From Anaerolineaceae bacterium UBA6107 (GTDB lineage Bacteria; Chloroflexota; Anaerolineae; Anaerolineales; Anaerolineaceae), in contig DIWL01000050.1 in the NCBI GenBank assembly GCA_002428455.1, forward strand, positions 1-47,311: a stretch of 47,311 nucleotides of DNA, given 5' to 3'. Below the pieces are notes generated by a model, which saw only the letters and a program-made list of their open reading frames with translations, searched no databases and was not told the origin of the DNA. Both the position numbers and the translations under genes were made by a program. Shown here in pieces: positions 8,456 through 17,455 of this stretch (its first letter is position 1; the number at the start of each line of letters is the position of its first letter).

Positions 8456-9658
8456 TCATTTCACCCGTTCAAAGGCTTCGCGTAGCCTTACACGTTTGCC
8501 GTAACGCAACATGCCAAGTCGGAACACTCTGCCGGAAAGCCATAATGAAAAAATGGCCAGCAGGATCAGTACCACGAGCGCCAGTATGATCTGCCAGGCT
8601 GGTACTGGGGTGAACATCGCTCGCAAGGGCAGGGCGATCGGAGCTGTTAACGGAAAGAGACTCATCCCGACAGCAAGCGGACCGTTTGGATTGAACATGA
8701 TCGAGGTAATAAACCATAAAGGGATCATGATCGGAAGCGTGAACCATCCGGCGACCTGTTGTGCTTCCCGGCTCTCTGTAGCAGTTGCACCGATCGCACC
8801 CATCGCAGCTGCAATCATTACGAAAGAAGGCAACATGGTGGCTGTTATTAACAACAGGTAAGAAAAGTCGATCTTGGGTATCTCTCCAATCGGGATAAAC
8901 ACCGGCACGAATAGAAGTGCGATCACTGCAAAGACGATCCACACCACCAGTTGCGTCAGGCCGACCAGCAGATCACCCAATATCTTTCCTGTTATCAATT
9001 GGTTTGGCGAAACTGAGGTTACCAGTATTTCCATGGTGCGGTTTTCTTTCTCTTCAACGACCGCTTGAAGCAGGTAACCACCACTGACATTGACCGCGAT
9101 CAAGAACAGTATACCGGCCAATACCGTCAACATGATGTTTAACCAGTTATCTTCGCCCATTTCGCGCGATCCATCCAATGACCTGATAATTACGTTGTCT
9201 CCTTCAGTTAACCTGGTACTGATCTGCTCTGGTTTGTCCTGCAGCAGGTTTTGAACGAGAAAATCTCCAAAGTCACTGCTGGCGTTTTCACTGGTTTTTT
9301 CGTCTTTGATGAACATCACTTCGCCCGTGGACAGGTAGTTCTCCGTAAGCACAAAATACGCCTGTATGGTGTGCGATTCCATGGCTTTCATAGCGCTGTC
9401 TTCATCTGGAAAACGGCTCACCTGTGCATTTGGGAAAATCTCCATCTTCTCTGGAGGAGCCTGAAGATCTGTCTTGATCACCTGGTAGGGGTCAACAAAA
9501 CCGATTGGCGCTTTGTTATAGTCCAACCAAACCGTTAATAACCCGATGAAGATCATTAGCGCGACCAATAAAGGCATGCTCAGGATTCCAAAAATGAAGC
9601 TTTTCTTCATGACGTGCCGTTTATATTCATTGACTAAAATTAACCAGGTCTTTTTCAT
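8456..9658 (-). CDS. ABC-2 type transporter permease (NatB-like)
   Basis: The 400-residue paralogue of the next permease shares the same plan: an N-terminal membrane segment (FGILSMPLLVALMIFIGLL), an extracytoplasmic domain, the coupling segment EKENRTMEILVTSVSPNQLITGKI and a C-terminal membrane bundle. Its ATG overlaps the stop of the ATPase gene in an ATGA arrangement, which points to translational coupling. The C-terminus is basic (RYGKRVRLREAFERVK). Two similar permeases plus one ATPase suggest a heterodimeric exporter. Confidence 0.9.
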   Translation of the reverse strand: MKKTWLILVNEYKRHVMKKSFIFGILSMPLLVALMIFIGLLTVWLDYNKAPIGFVDPYQVIKTDLQAPPEKMEIFPNAQVSRFPDEDSAMKAMESHTIQAYFVLTENYLSTGEVMFIKDEKTSENASSDFGDFLVQNLLQDKPEQISTRLTEGDNVIIRSLDGSREMGEDNWLNIMLTVLAGILFLIAVNVSGGYLLQAVVEEKENRTMEILVTSVSPNQLITGKILGDLLVGLTQLVVWIVFAVIALLFVPVFIPIGEIPKIDFSYLLLITATMLPSFVMIAAAMGAIGATATESREAQQVAGWFTLPIMIPLWFITSIMFNPNGPLAVGMSLFPLTAPIALPLRAMFTPVPAWQIILALVVLILLAIFSLWLSGRVFRLGMLRYGKRVRLREAFERVK

Positions 9659-10560
9659 TCAACACCCCTGGTGTTGCTCACCACCTGTATGAAGATCTCA
9701 TCTAAAGTGGGCAATGCGATCTCGAATTGCTCGAGAATGATCCCTTTCTCCACCAGCGTGGTTAGTACGTCCTGGGCAGTCTTGCCAGATTCTATCTTAA
9801 GTAATTTGCTGCTGTTGTGGTCGCGGATCTCATGCACACCGGGCAGGAATGCAGGTAGTTCACTCAGGGTGCGAACAAGTACCCCATCGGAGGAATATTT
9901 TCGACGGATTTCGGCCAGGTTACCGTAAAGAACAGTTTCTCCCTGATCAATCAGGGCGATGCGGTCAGCCAGTTCTTCCACCTGGTGCATTTGGTGCGTG
10001 CACATGATGATCGTCTTTCCTTCGTCCCGTTTTTCCCGTAATAGGTCTTTTACCATCTGCGTGTTCACCGGATCCAGCGCAGTGAAAGGCTCATCGATGA
10101 TGATCACTTCAGGTTCGTGCACCAGGGTATTGATCAGCTGGGCTTTTTGCTGCATACCCTTGCTGAGCTCCTTGACCTTTTTCCGGCGAGAATTGGCCAG
10201 ATCAAATCTTTCCAGGAATTCGCTGACGCGTACATGTGCAGTGCTCTCCTCAAGTCCTTTTAAGGTGGCAAGGTACACCAGGCAGCGTTCAAGCGGTATA
10301 TCCTGGTATAAGCCGCGTTCTTCAGGCAGGTATCCAATGCGGTCTTTTTTACTCTCGCTCATCGGACCACCCAGTATGCTCACAGAACCGGTATCCGGTT
10401 TGAAGATATCCAGGATGATCCGGATGGAAGTGGTTTTTCCGGCTCCGTTCGGTCCCAGCAAACCAAATATTTCTCCGGGATCGACTTCAAACGAGACGTT
10501 CTTGACCGCCTTGACGGACCCAAAGGATTTTGAGATCTTATCTACAACGATTGTGGACAT
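9655..10560 (-). CDS. ABC transporter ATP-binding protein (NatA-like)
   Basis: The 301-residue ATPase has Walker A LLGPNGAGKTTS near residue 35, a signature LSKGMQQKAQL, Walker B VIIIDEPFTALDP and the switch His in MCTHQMHQVEE. The roughly 80-residue tail after the nucleotide-binding domain is typical of exporters of the NatA/CcmA/DrrA type. RBS AAAGGATC is 4-5 bases before the ATG. It is the first gene of the operon with two NatB-like permeases. A hairpin at 10582-10610 separates it from the nucleoside transporter genes upstream. Confidence 0.93.
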   Translation of the reverse strand: MSTIVVDKISKSFGSVKAVKNVSFEVDPGEIFGLLGPNGAGKTTSIRIILDIFKPDTGSVSILGGPMSESKKDRIGYLPEERGLYQDIPLERCLVYLATLKGLEESTAHVRVSEFLERFDLANSRRKKVKELSKGMQQKAQLINTLVHEPEVIIIDEPFTALDPVNTQMVKDLLREKRDEGKTIIMCTHQMHQVEELADRIALIDQGETVLYGNLAEIRRKYSSDGVLVRTLSELPAFLPGVHEIRDHNSSKLLKIESGKTAQDVLTTLVEKGIILEQFEIALPTLDEIFIQVVSNTRGVE

Positions 10561-10581
10561 ATTGATCCTTTCATAGTTAAA

Positions 10582-10610
10582 CAGCCTCCATTTGTATACG
10601 CTGGAGGCTG
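10582..10610 (-). terminator. Hairpin between nucleoside transporter and NatA operon
   Basis: The arms CAGCCTCCA and TGGAGGCTG pair perfectly over 9 bp with an 11-base loop. On the minus strand the hairpin is followed only by TTTAACT, so it is a weak or partial terminator, located 20 bases after the permease stop at 10631. Confidence 0.6.
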
Positions 10611-10630
10611 ATTCAAGGTTTCAGTATCAG

Positions 10631-11920
10631 CTATTCTTTGGTGTAAGCTACCCCATCTGCGGCGGGTACGTGGCCTTTCCCAACAAAACCGGCCAGGACG
10701 ATCATAGTGATGATGTACGGTGCAGTTGACATCAAAGTGGATGGGATTGTGCTACCCAGTAATGACAGCTTGGAGCCGATAGAATCAGCGAAGCCAAAAA
10801 GGATACCAGCACCCAGTGCCCCGACTGGGGTGTAGTTGCCAAAGATCATGGCTGCCAGACCAATGAACCCTTTTCCAGCAGTCATGCCTTCATCAAAGCG
10901 CCCGACTGAACCGAGGGTGAAGAAGGCGCCGCCCAACCCTGCAACCAGACCTCCCAACAAAACTGCCATATAACGGGTTTTAATCACATTGATCCCGAGT
11001 GTATCAGCAGCCTTGGGATGTTCTCCCACGCTGCGCATGCGTAGTCCCCACCGGGTGGAGAAAAGGGCCACCTGGATGACGATCAACAGCGCGAACATCA
11101 GGTACACGAAGAAATTGGTATTGAAAAAGATCGGACCTAACAGTGGAATCTCTGCCAGCCCTGGAATCTCGACCCTGGTGAACATGGCGGGATTGTTTAA
11201 TTCCTGTCGAGTTTGCAGGAACTTCTGTGACAGGAACGCGGTCATACCCGCAGAGAACATGTTGATCACTGTTCCGGAGATGATCTGGTCAATCTTGTAC
11301 TTGATGGAAAGCACAGCGTGAAGCGCGGCAAGCAAAACCGAAGATAATACTCCAAAAAACAACCCCAACCAGGCGCTGTCCGTAATACTGCCCATCAACG
11401 CTCCGACCATGGCTGACATTAACATCATTCCTTCGATGGCGATGTTCACCACGCCAGCCCGTTCACACAGGATGCCCGAAAACGCGCCCAGGGTGATGGG
11501 AACTGCCAGTTGCACCGAGCTGGAGAGCATGCCAGCCAGGTTCAATGATTTTCCGGCAGCCTGCCAGGTCAGGAAGCTGAAGATGAGGAAGAGGAAAACG
11601 AAACCGACCATTAAATTGGTAAATTTCCCAAACCCTTTGATTAGCTGGAATGCTCCTATGACCACGCACAGCGCAGCCAACAGGTACAGGGTGAACTGGG
11701 ACCGTATCACCCAGTCGCCCATCGAGCCAACCGTGATCCCGCCCGGAGTCATCACAAACTTGGTGAACATATCCGGTTGCAATGTTCTGGCAAAAACAAA
11801 AGCAATGAACACTGCGACCAGGATTTCGATCACCCCGGTGGAGATGCGGCGGGTGCGCGATATATCAGAAATTCGAGCACGTTGAATGACAGCAGTGGAT
11901 GGGGCAGTAGTTGTAGTCAT
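10631..11920 (-). CDS. BMP-type nucleoside ABC transporter permease (NupQ/YufQ-like)
   Basis: The 429-residue inner-membrane protein belongs to the BPD_transp_2 (LivH/RbsC/YufQ) family. Visible family segments are GAFSGILCERAGVVNIAIEGMM in the core (shown by its GVVNIAIEGM part), SVGEHPKAADTLGIN and the Gly-rich GLVAGLGGAFFTLG. About nine or ten membrane segments are expected. The chosen ATG at 11920 overlaps the stop of the upstream permease as TAATG and has GGAGGAGG about 7 bases upstream; an upstream start at 11938 is less likely. It works with the other permease, the ATPase and the BmpA-like lipoprotein to import nucleosides or related purines. Confidence 0.93.
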   Translation of the reverse strand: MTTTTAPSTAVIQRARISDISRTRRISTGVIEILVAVFIAFVFARTLQPDMFTKFVMTPGGITVGSMGDWVIRSQFTLYLLAALCVVIGAFQLIKGFGKFTNLMVGFVFLFLIFSFLTWQAAGKSLNLAGMLSSSVQLAVPITLGAFSGILCERAGVVNIAIEGMMLMSAMVGALMGSITDSAWLGLFFGVLSSVLLAALHAVLSIKYKIDQIISGTVINMFSAGMTAFLSQKFLQTRQELNNPAMFTRVEIPGLAEIPLLGPIFFNTNFFVYLMFALLIVIQVALFSTRWGLRMRSVGEHPKAADTLGINVIKTRYMAVLLGGLVAGLGGAFFTLGSVGRFDEGMTAGKGFIGLAAMIFGNYTPVGALGAGILFGFADSIGSKLSLLGSTIPSTLMSTAPYIITMIVLAGFVGKGHVPAADGVAYTKE

Positions 11921-13212
11921 TATTTGCCTCCTCCCCAACCGCTTAAGGTAAACGAGGCTGCTGCGGTTTCTTCTTTCAATGGCTGCCGCATGCGATAGAT
12001 CGCCCGGATGATCGCTGGAGCGGCGACGAAGATGAGAATCACTGCCTGGAGAATTGTTACGATGTCGATCGGCGTGCCCGAGACAACCATCATCTTGGTT
12101 GCCCCGTTCTTCAATACGCCAAAGAGGAGGGCAGCAAAGATCACTCCCACCGGATGGTTATTCCCCAGCAACGCTAGTGCGATACTATCAAAACCGTACC
12201 CTGCCGAAAGACCAATGGCCATGCTGCGATTGATCGCAAGGATCTCATTGCCGCCAGCCATTCCGGCGAGTGCGCCTGAAAGTGCCATACCAATGATGGT
12301 GACCTGGGTGATATTTAATCCGGCATATTTTGCCGCGCGAGGGTTAACACCGACCATGCGCAGGTTTAACCCCCACGTGGTTTTGAACAGGATCCACCAA
12401 ACAAGCGCGGCAAACGCCAGCGCGATAAAGAAACCAAGGTGAAAACGGATCGGGGTTTTAAAGAATTGCGGGATCTGCGCGGATTTTTCAATGATCGGAC
12501 TGATCGGCATTCCTCCGGTTCCCGGCCTGGTCATCGGACCGGTGAGCAGCCACGTAGTGACCCGGTAGGCAATGTAATTCATCATGATACAGTTGATCAC
12601 CTCATTACCGCCCGTGGTCGCTTTTAATAGACCTGGAACCATTCCCCAAAGTGCGCCGCCTAGTGCGCCAGCGAGAAAGGCGAGGGGCATGTGAATGATT
12701 GCAGGCAGGCCAGTCAGTGAATATCCAACAAAGGTCGCAGCAGCAGCGCCCATGAATAATTGACCTTCAACACCGATGTTAAATAATCCAGCCCGAAATG
12801 CAAGGGCGCACGCCAGACCGGCAAAAATGTACGGTGTCGCCTGCACCAGGCTTTCAAGGATCGGATTTATAGCGTTGCGCACGTCCTGCGCATCACCGTA
12901 GATCAGTGCGGAGATAATCTCCACCGGGTTGCCCAATGAGCCTGTAAGGAGACCCAGGTACGCTTTGCCAACTTCTGCGAAGGCTGTACCGATGCCATTA
13001 AAAAAACCCACCTTGAATGCGTCGTAAACAGTGAAACTGGTTGCAGCGATGAGAATGGCACCAAGGATCAACCCAGTTAGGATTGCCAGTGCGGGGATTT
13101 GGATCACTTTCCAGAAGGCACGCTTCTTTTTCGGCTTGGCTGGTTCACCCCCATTGAGTTCTTCAATTACTGTTTTTAGTAGATCTTTTTTTTCTAAATC
13201 TTTTTTTCTCAA
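11920..13212 (-). CDS. BMP-type nucleoside ABC transporter permease (NupP/YufP-like)
   Basis: The 430-residue membrane protein is of the BPD_transp_2 family. The N-terminus is charged (about 1-32, Lys/Glu-rich), followed by the first membrane segment and a long region containing ATPYIFAGLACALAFRAGLFNIG, IGVEGQLFMGA and GVNPRAAKYAGLN, all typical of YufP. The start is a TTG with GAGAGGTG about 8 bases upstream; no in-frame ATG fits better. It is coupled to the ATPase gene upstream (12 bp) and overlaps the second permease downstream. Confidence 0.92.
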   Translation of the reverse strand: MRKKDLEKKDLLKTVIEELNGGEPAKPKKKRAFWKVIQIPALAILTGLILGAILIAATSFTVYDAFKVGFFNGIGTAFAEVGKAYLGLLTGSLGNPVEIISALIYGDAQDVRNAINPILESLVQATPYIFAGLACALAFRAGLFNIGVEGQLFMGAAAATFVGYSLTGLPAIIHMPLAFLAGALGGALWGMVPGLLKATTGGNEVINCIMMNYIAYRVTTWLLTGPMTRPGTGGMPISPIIEKSAQIPQFFKTPIRFHLGFFIALAFAALVWWILFKTTWGLNLRMVGVNPRAAKYAGLNITQVTIIGMALSGALAGMAGGNEILAINRSMAIGLSAGYGFDSIALALLGNNHPVGVIFAALLFGVLKNGATKMMVVSGTPIDIVTILQAVILIFVAAPAIIRAIYRMRQPLKEETAAASFTLSGWGGGK

Positions 13213-13224
13213 GGGTGCACCTCT

Positions 13225-14784
13225 CTAGAAAGTGATTTCGACGACTTTTTCACCCTGCTCTTTTTCGATCTTTTCAGGGATGATGCCAGCCATCAGCAAC
13301 CCGAGTGTTTCTTTTGTGACATTCCCGGCATCGACAATGGCGATGATCTTTCCCCGGTACATCACGGCAATGCGGTCCGATAATTCGATCACTTCATCCA
13401 GTTCAGGCGAAACCAATAGAACTGCGCAACCCTCATCCCGTTTTTGGACGATCCTTTTGTGGATATATTCGATCGATCCTACATCAAGACCACGTGTGGG
13501 TTGGGAGGCGACGAGCAATTGGATCGGTCGTGAAAGTTCCCGCGCAATAATGACCTTCTGTTGATTGCCGCCTGACAAGCTTCCCACCGGAGTCAAAGAA
13601 CTCGGTGTGCGTATGTCAAAATCGGATATCAGTTTTTCAGAATTTTCCAGAATCTTGTCGTATTGCAGCACAACCCCTTTGGCAAAAGGTTCTTTGTAAT
13701 AAGTACACAGAACAAGGTTTTCTGCCACCGGGAACGTCAGTACAAGGCCATCCGCCTGCCGGTCTTCCGGAACGTGGGCTGAACCGACTTCAGTAATCTT
13801 GCGGGGAGTGCAGTTCGTAATGTCCTCGTTCTTGAAGAGAATTTTGCCGGACGCGCTTTTGTCCAATCCGGTGATCGCTTCGACCAGCTCTGTCTGTCCG
13901 TTCCCCTGAACACCTGCAATTCCCAGGATCTGCCCGGCGTGCACATCGAAGGAAACATGATCTACCATAACTTGTTTAAATTGGTTGGCAACGACAAGAT
14001 CTTTGACCGAGAGCACAACCTCTCCAGGTTCCTTGAACTCTTTCTCGACCACCAGGTTTACCTCGCGGCCAACCATCATCTCTGCCAGTTTATTCTTATC
14101 TGCAATTTTTGGATCAGCCTCACCGACCACCGCACCGCGGCGGATGACCATGATGCGGTCAGCTACATCAAGCACTTCACGCAATTTGTGGGTGATAAAA
14201 ATGATCGATTTGCCCTGTTTTACCAGCGAGCGCATGATACTGAAAAGGTCATCAGCTTCCTGCGGTGTGAGCACGGCGGTTGGTTCGTCAAAGATCAGGA
14301 TGTTCGCTTCGCGGTACAACAGCTTGATGATCTCAACGCGTTGCTGAACACCGACCGGCAAGTCCTTCACGTAATCATTCGGGTTGACCTCAAGCTTGTA
14401 CTGCTGAGAGATCTCGTGAATTCTAGCGGAAGTTTTGGGACGATCCAGGAAATCTCCCATCTTGACCGGTTCTGAACCCAGCATCACGTTTTCAGTTACT
14501 GTGAACACCGGGATCAACATAAAATGTTGATGTACCATTCCAATCCCGGTATTTATTGCATCGGTGGGCGAATTGATTATCACCTTTTGCTCATTAACCA
14601 GGATTTCCCCTTCATCCGGCTGGTAGAGACCATAAAGGATGTTCATCAACGTTGTTTTACCCGCGCCGTTTTCACCGAGCAAAGCCAATATCTCTCCCTG
14701 ATTGAGTGTCAGGTCGATGTGATCATTCGCCAGCACTCCGGGGAATCTCTTGGTTATTCCTTTAAGCTGAAGAATCGGAGCCAT
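13225..14784 (-). CDS. Nucleoside ABC transporter, tandem ATP-binding protein (NupO/YufO-like)
   Basis: The 519-residue protein carries two fused ABC domains. The first is complete: ALLGENGAGKTTLMNILYG, MVHQHFMLIPVFTV and the Walker B region LIFDEPTAVLTPQEAD. The second has the relaxed P-loop GVQGNGQTELVEAITG and the signature LSGGNQQKVIIARELS, as is usual for the RbsA/YufO family. The start at 14784 (MAPILQLKG) has GGAG 5 bases upstream; the reading frame extends 35 codons further but that part does not look like this family. It energises the two downstream permeases. A hairpin at 14868-14900 lies between it and the bmpA-like gene, so its expression is probably lower than that of the binding protein. 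Confidence 0.94.
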   Translation of the reverse strand: MAPILQLKGITKRFPGVLANDHIDLTLNQGEILALLGENGAGKTTLMNILYGLYQPDEGEILVNEQKVIINSPTDAINTGIGMVHQHFMLIPVFTVTENVMLGSEPVKMGDFLDRPKTSARIHEISQQYKLEVNPNDYVKDLPVGVQQRVEIIKLLYREANILIFDEPTAVLTPQEADDLFSIMRSLVKQGKSIIFITHKLREVLDVADRIMVIRRGAVVGEADPKIADKNKLAEMMVGREVNLVVEKEFKEPGEVVLSVKDLVVANQFKQVMVDHVSFDVHAGQILGIAGVQGNGQTELVEAITGLDKSASGKILFKNEDITNCTPRKITEVGSAHVPEDRQADGLVLTFPVAENLVLCTYYKEPFAKGVVLQYDKILENSEKLISDFDIRTPSSLTPVGSLSGGNQQKVIIARELSRPIQLLVASQPTRGLDVGSIEYIHKRIVQKRDEGCAVLLVSPELDEVIELSDRIAVMYRGKIIAIVDAGNVTKETLGLLMAGIIPEKIEKEQGEKVVEITF

Positions 14785-14867
14785 ATTTACTCCATTTGCG
14801 AATAAATTGAAATTCTGAAATATTGTATCATAGGCAGCAAAAAATAATGCATCGGCGAATGGGTAAC

Positions 14868-14900
14868 AAAAAAGGCTGGAGCATGTCACTCCAGCCTTTT
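14868..14900 (-). terminator. Partial terminator between bmpA-like gene and its ABC genes
   Basis: The arms GGCTGGAG and CTCCAGCC, extended by A/T pairs, have a 7-base loop. On the minus strand the hairpin is followed by TTTTTTG. It sits 20 bases after the lipoprotein stop and about 80 bases before the ATPase start. This is the common arrangement that lets a binding protein be made in excess of its transporter. Confidence 0.8.
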
Positions 14901-14919
14901 CGCGGTAAATGCCAGCGAT

Positions 14920-15963
14920 TTACTGTTTGTAATCCGGGTTCATTGTAACTTTGCCGGATATAATGTCAGCCTTGAGGGTGTCAAGTTCAGCCTTAAGTTC
15001 GGCAGGAACCATGCCATCAAGGTTGTGGAACGGCGCAAGCGCGACACCACCATTGGAAAGGTTACCCACGACAGAACCACCAGCGAATGTACCTTCCTTG
15101 GCGGCTTTGATCACCTGGAAGGTGGTCACATCCATCAACTTCATGATGGAGGTGAGGGTAACATCAGCGTAATCGGGGGCAGTCAGGAACCAGTCAGAGT
15201 CAACACCGATGATGTAGGCATTGCCACGTTCTTTCACTGCAGCAGCAGCACCCAGGCCAACAGGTCCGGCAACCGGGACGATGATGTCAGCGCCCTCATC
15301 CATGAGGGTGATGGCCATCTCGCGACCCTTCTGCTGATCGCTGAAGTCATTGGTGAAGAGACCTTCCTTCGCCACTACGTCCCATCCCAGGGTTTCCACT
15401 GCGGTGCCGTGAACTTCATTGTAGTAGGCAACGCCGCGGGCATACCCATCCATGAAGATGGATACGGTCGGGATGTTCATGCCACCGAAAGTACCAACCT
15501 TTCCGGTCTTGGTCACGCCAGCAGAGAGATAGCCAGCCAGGAAGGCGGCTTCGTCAGTCTGGAAAGCCTGTCCGACAACGTTGGGGATGACCGGTGAGTA
15601 ACCATAGTCAACAATTGAGAACTTGACGTCCGGGTTAGCCTCGGCAGCAGCTTTGGTCGCATCGCCAAGGAGGAAACCAACGGTGATGATGATGTCGCAT
15701 TTCTCTGCAATGAAAGCATTGATATTCTTTTCGAAATCAGCGACTTCCTTTGATTCCAGGTACTTGGCTTCGATATCAAGTTGAGCCTGGGCATCCTGGG
15801 CACCCTTCCACGCGGTCGCGTTGAAGGATTTGTCATCAACACCACCGGTGTCGGTGACTTCGCACGCCTTGAATTTCGCTACTTCCGTGGGCTGAGCGCA
15901 AGCGCTCAGCAGGAAAACAGCGATCAAGAGTACTGACATTACAGCAAACAATTTCTTTGACAT
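14920..15963 (-). CDS. bmpA: BmpA/Med-family nucleoside-binding lipoprotein
   Basis: The 347-residue substrate-binding lipoprotein has a signal peptide ending in the lipobox LLSAC with Cys22. The mature part begins KACEVTDTGGVDDKSFN, the hallmark of the BMP (PnrA/Med/NupN) family; DTGGVDDKSFN carries ligand contacts in PnrA. Other family segments are YLSAGVTKTGKVGTFGG and IGVDSDWFLTAPDYADV. These proteins bind purine nucleosides outside the membrane and deliver them to the transporter. RBS AGGAGGAG is 5 bases before the ATG. It has its own promoter with a palindrome downstream of the predicted transcription start. Confidence 0.95.
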   Translation of the reverse strand: MSKKLFAVMSVLLIAVFLLSACAQPTEVAKFKACEVTDTGGVDDKSFNATAWKGAQDAQAQLDIEAKYLESKEVADFEKNINAFIAEKCDIIITVGFLLGDATKAAAEANPDVKFSIVDYGYSPVIPNVVGQAFQTDEAAFLAGYLSAGVTKTGKVGTFGGMNIPTVSIFMDGYARGVAYYNEVHGTAVETLGWDVVAKEGLFTNDFSDQQKGREMAITLMDEGADIIVPVAGPVGLGAAAAVKERGNAYIIGVDSDWFLTAPDYADVTLTSIMKLMDVTTFQVIKAAKEGTFAGGSVVGNLSNGGVALAPFHNLDGMVPAELKAELDTLKADIISGKVTMNPDYKQ

Positions 15964-15994
15964 TGTTTCTCCTCCTACAGAGAGATTGATTTTC

Positions 15995-16008
15995 CGGGAA
16001 TATTCCCG
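15995..16008. promoter_or_regulatory. Perfect 14-bp palindrome downstream of the bmpA promoter
   Basis: CGGGAATATTCCCG is a perfect palindrome at about +5 to +18 relative to the predicted transcription start, just where a repressor would block RNA polymerase. It could also form a small RNA hairpin ahead of the ribosome binding site. The cognate regulator is unknown. Confidence 0.5.
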
Positions 16009-16019
16009 TACACTAATTT

Positions 16020-16048
16020 AGTATAACGACATTTGCGGTGAGTTGCAA
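16020..16048 (-). promoter_or_regulatory. Predicted bmpA promoter
   Basis: On the minus strand TTGCAA (16048-16043) and TATACT (16025-16020) are separated by 17 bp, a good sigma-70-type pair. The predicted start of transcription is near 16013, about 50 bases before the ATG. Confidence 0.65.
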
Positions 16049-16108
16049 GAGTTTATTACCACCACGTTTTCCATCTATTTACCATTGGTGCCTGGTTTTT
16101 TGTAACAA

Positions 16109-17422
16109 TCAGGAGGATGCGTTGGCTTCAGCATCCAACTTAAGTTTGGCTTCATGAGCTCGGTCTCTTACCTTGAGCATGGAGAGAAATGCCAGGAACA
16201 TGAAGATCGTGCCGAAAATAAACAGAATCTTATAGTTGTAGTTCGCATTTTCCACCAGCACACCGCCCAAAGTAGGCCCCAGTACTGCCGCTGTTTGCGA
16301 GAAGAAGTAATAAAGCCCGGTGTAAGCACCGATTCGTTTTTCATCACCATGATCATAGACCAATGGCAGGCTGTTCACATTCACCCAGGACCAGAAGAAT
16401 CCCACCAGTACCAGAATGATGATGAAGGAGATCAGTCCCTTCACGAGGAAGAAGCTGACCAGGAAGATGACCGTCAGCGCAAGAACACCATAAATGATCG
16501 TTTTTCGTCTGCCCAGTTTTCCAGCTAGGATACCTGAAGGGATACAGAAGGCCAGGAAGGAAAGATTCGCGACCGATGCAACAATGGAAGCAGTTCCGGG
16601 TTTTATGCCGAGATCAAAAACTGCGAAGGAAGAAAGCCCGGTTTCAATGGCATTGAATCCTGTGAACCAGCAGAAGATTGCCAGGAGGATGAAAAGCGCG
16701 GATTTATCCTTGTTGGTGAAAACCGCCTTTAGATTTGGGATCAGACCTTTGATACTCTCATCCTTCGAACCGGCGGGGTCGTTGTGATTCCCCAGGCGTT
16801 CCTTTGGTTCTTTCACCCAAATCAACACCGCAGCCAGCGCAACGATCATCGCGATCGCCCCGGCGATAAATGGACCTGACCGGCCAAATGCATTAAAGAT
16901 CAGTCCACCGAGGACGTAAGAAAGGACCCCTGCAGCTCCCCCCATCAGGTTGATCACACCGTTTGCTTTGCTGCGTTGCTCCGGTTGGAAGAGGTCCCCT
17001 AACCACGAAACGACTGGAGAGCGAAAGAGCGCCATGCCCAGGTTGGTTACAAGAATAAACACCGCAACTGCAATTACCGATTTAGCCAAAGGGATTGAGA
17101 TGAAACCGACTAATGCAATTGGCAACCCGAGCAATATCCAGGGTTTCCTTCTGCCAAACCGGTTCCAGGTATGGTCGCTGCGGTTGCCCACCCACGGTTG
17201 AACAAAAATGTTGATGATGTTGTCCCAGGTCATGATGAACATCGCCAGCGCTGGGCCTAAACCGAATCCAACAAAGTTGGTAACCGACGTTGAAAATTCC
17301 GGGTTGCCCGCTTGCAGAATCAGGGGTACCCATTGATTGAAGACCGGCCAGAGGATGCTGATACCGAAAAAGCCAAAACCAACCAAAAATGTCCGACCCC
17401 ATGGAAACTTTGTTTTCTCCAT
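16109..17422 (-). CDS. MFS transporter of the GPH/SLC45 sugar-carrier type
   Basis: The 437-residue protein has about twelve membrane segments. The loop between segments 2 and 3 contains GNRSDHTWNRFGRRKPWIL, matching the GRRKP signature of the sugar carriers related to GPH symporters and SLC45/sucrose permeases. The second half has GILAGKLGRRKTIIYG at the equivalent position. A disaccharide or glycoside substrate coupled to H+ or Na+ is likely but not proven. It follows trmD by 33 bases on the same strand, with its own RBS AAGGAGAG 5 bases before the ATG; the two are probably co-transcribed by position only. It could feed sugars to cytoplasmic glucosidases. Confidence 0.88.
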   Translation of the reverse strand: MEKTKFPWGRTFLVGFGFFGISILWPVFNQWVPLILQAGNPEFSTSVTNFVGFGLGPALAMFIMTWDNIINIFVQPWVGNRSDHTWNRFGRRKPWILLGLPIALVGFISIPLAKSVIAVAVFILVTNLGMALFRSPVVSWLGDLFQPEQRSKANGVINLMGGAAGVLSYVLGGLIFNAFGRSGPFIAGAIAMIVALAAVLIWVKEPKERLGNHNDPAGSKDESIKGLIPNLKAVFTNKDKSALFILLAIFCWFTGFNAIETGLSSFAVFDLGIKPGTASIVASVANLSFLAFCIPSGILAGKLGRRKTIIYGVLALTVIFLVSFFLVKGLISFIIILVLVGFFWSWVNVNSLPLVYDHGDEKRIGAYTGLYYFFSQTAAVLGPTLGGVLVENANYNYKILFIFGTIFMFLAFLSMLKVRDRAHEAKLKLDAEANASS

Positions 17423-17455
17423 ATTCCTCTCCTTATTACATTGATGTTATTGGCT

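Noticed and set aside
14784..14889. N-terminal extension of the nucleoside transporter ATPase
   Set aside because: The extra 35 residues do not resemble the family, while ATG 14784 has a GGAG site at good spacing.
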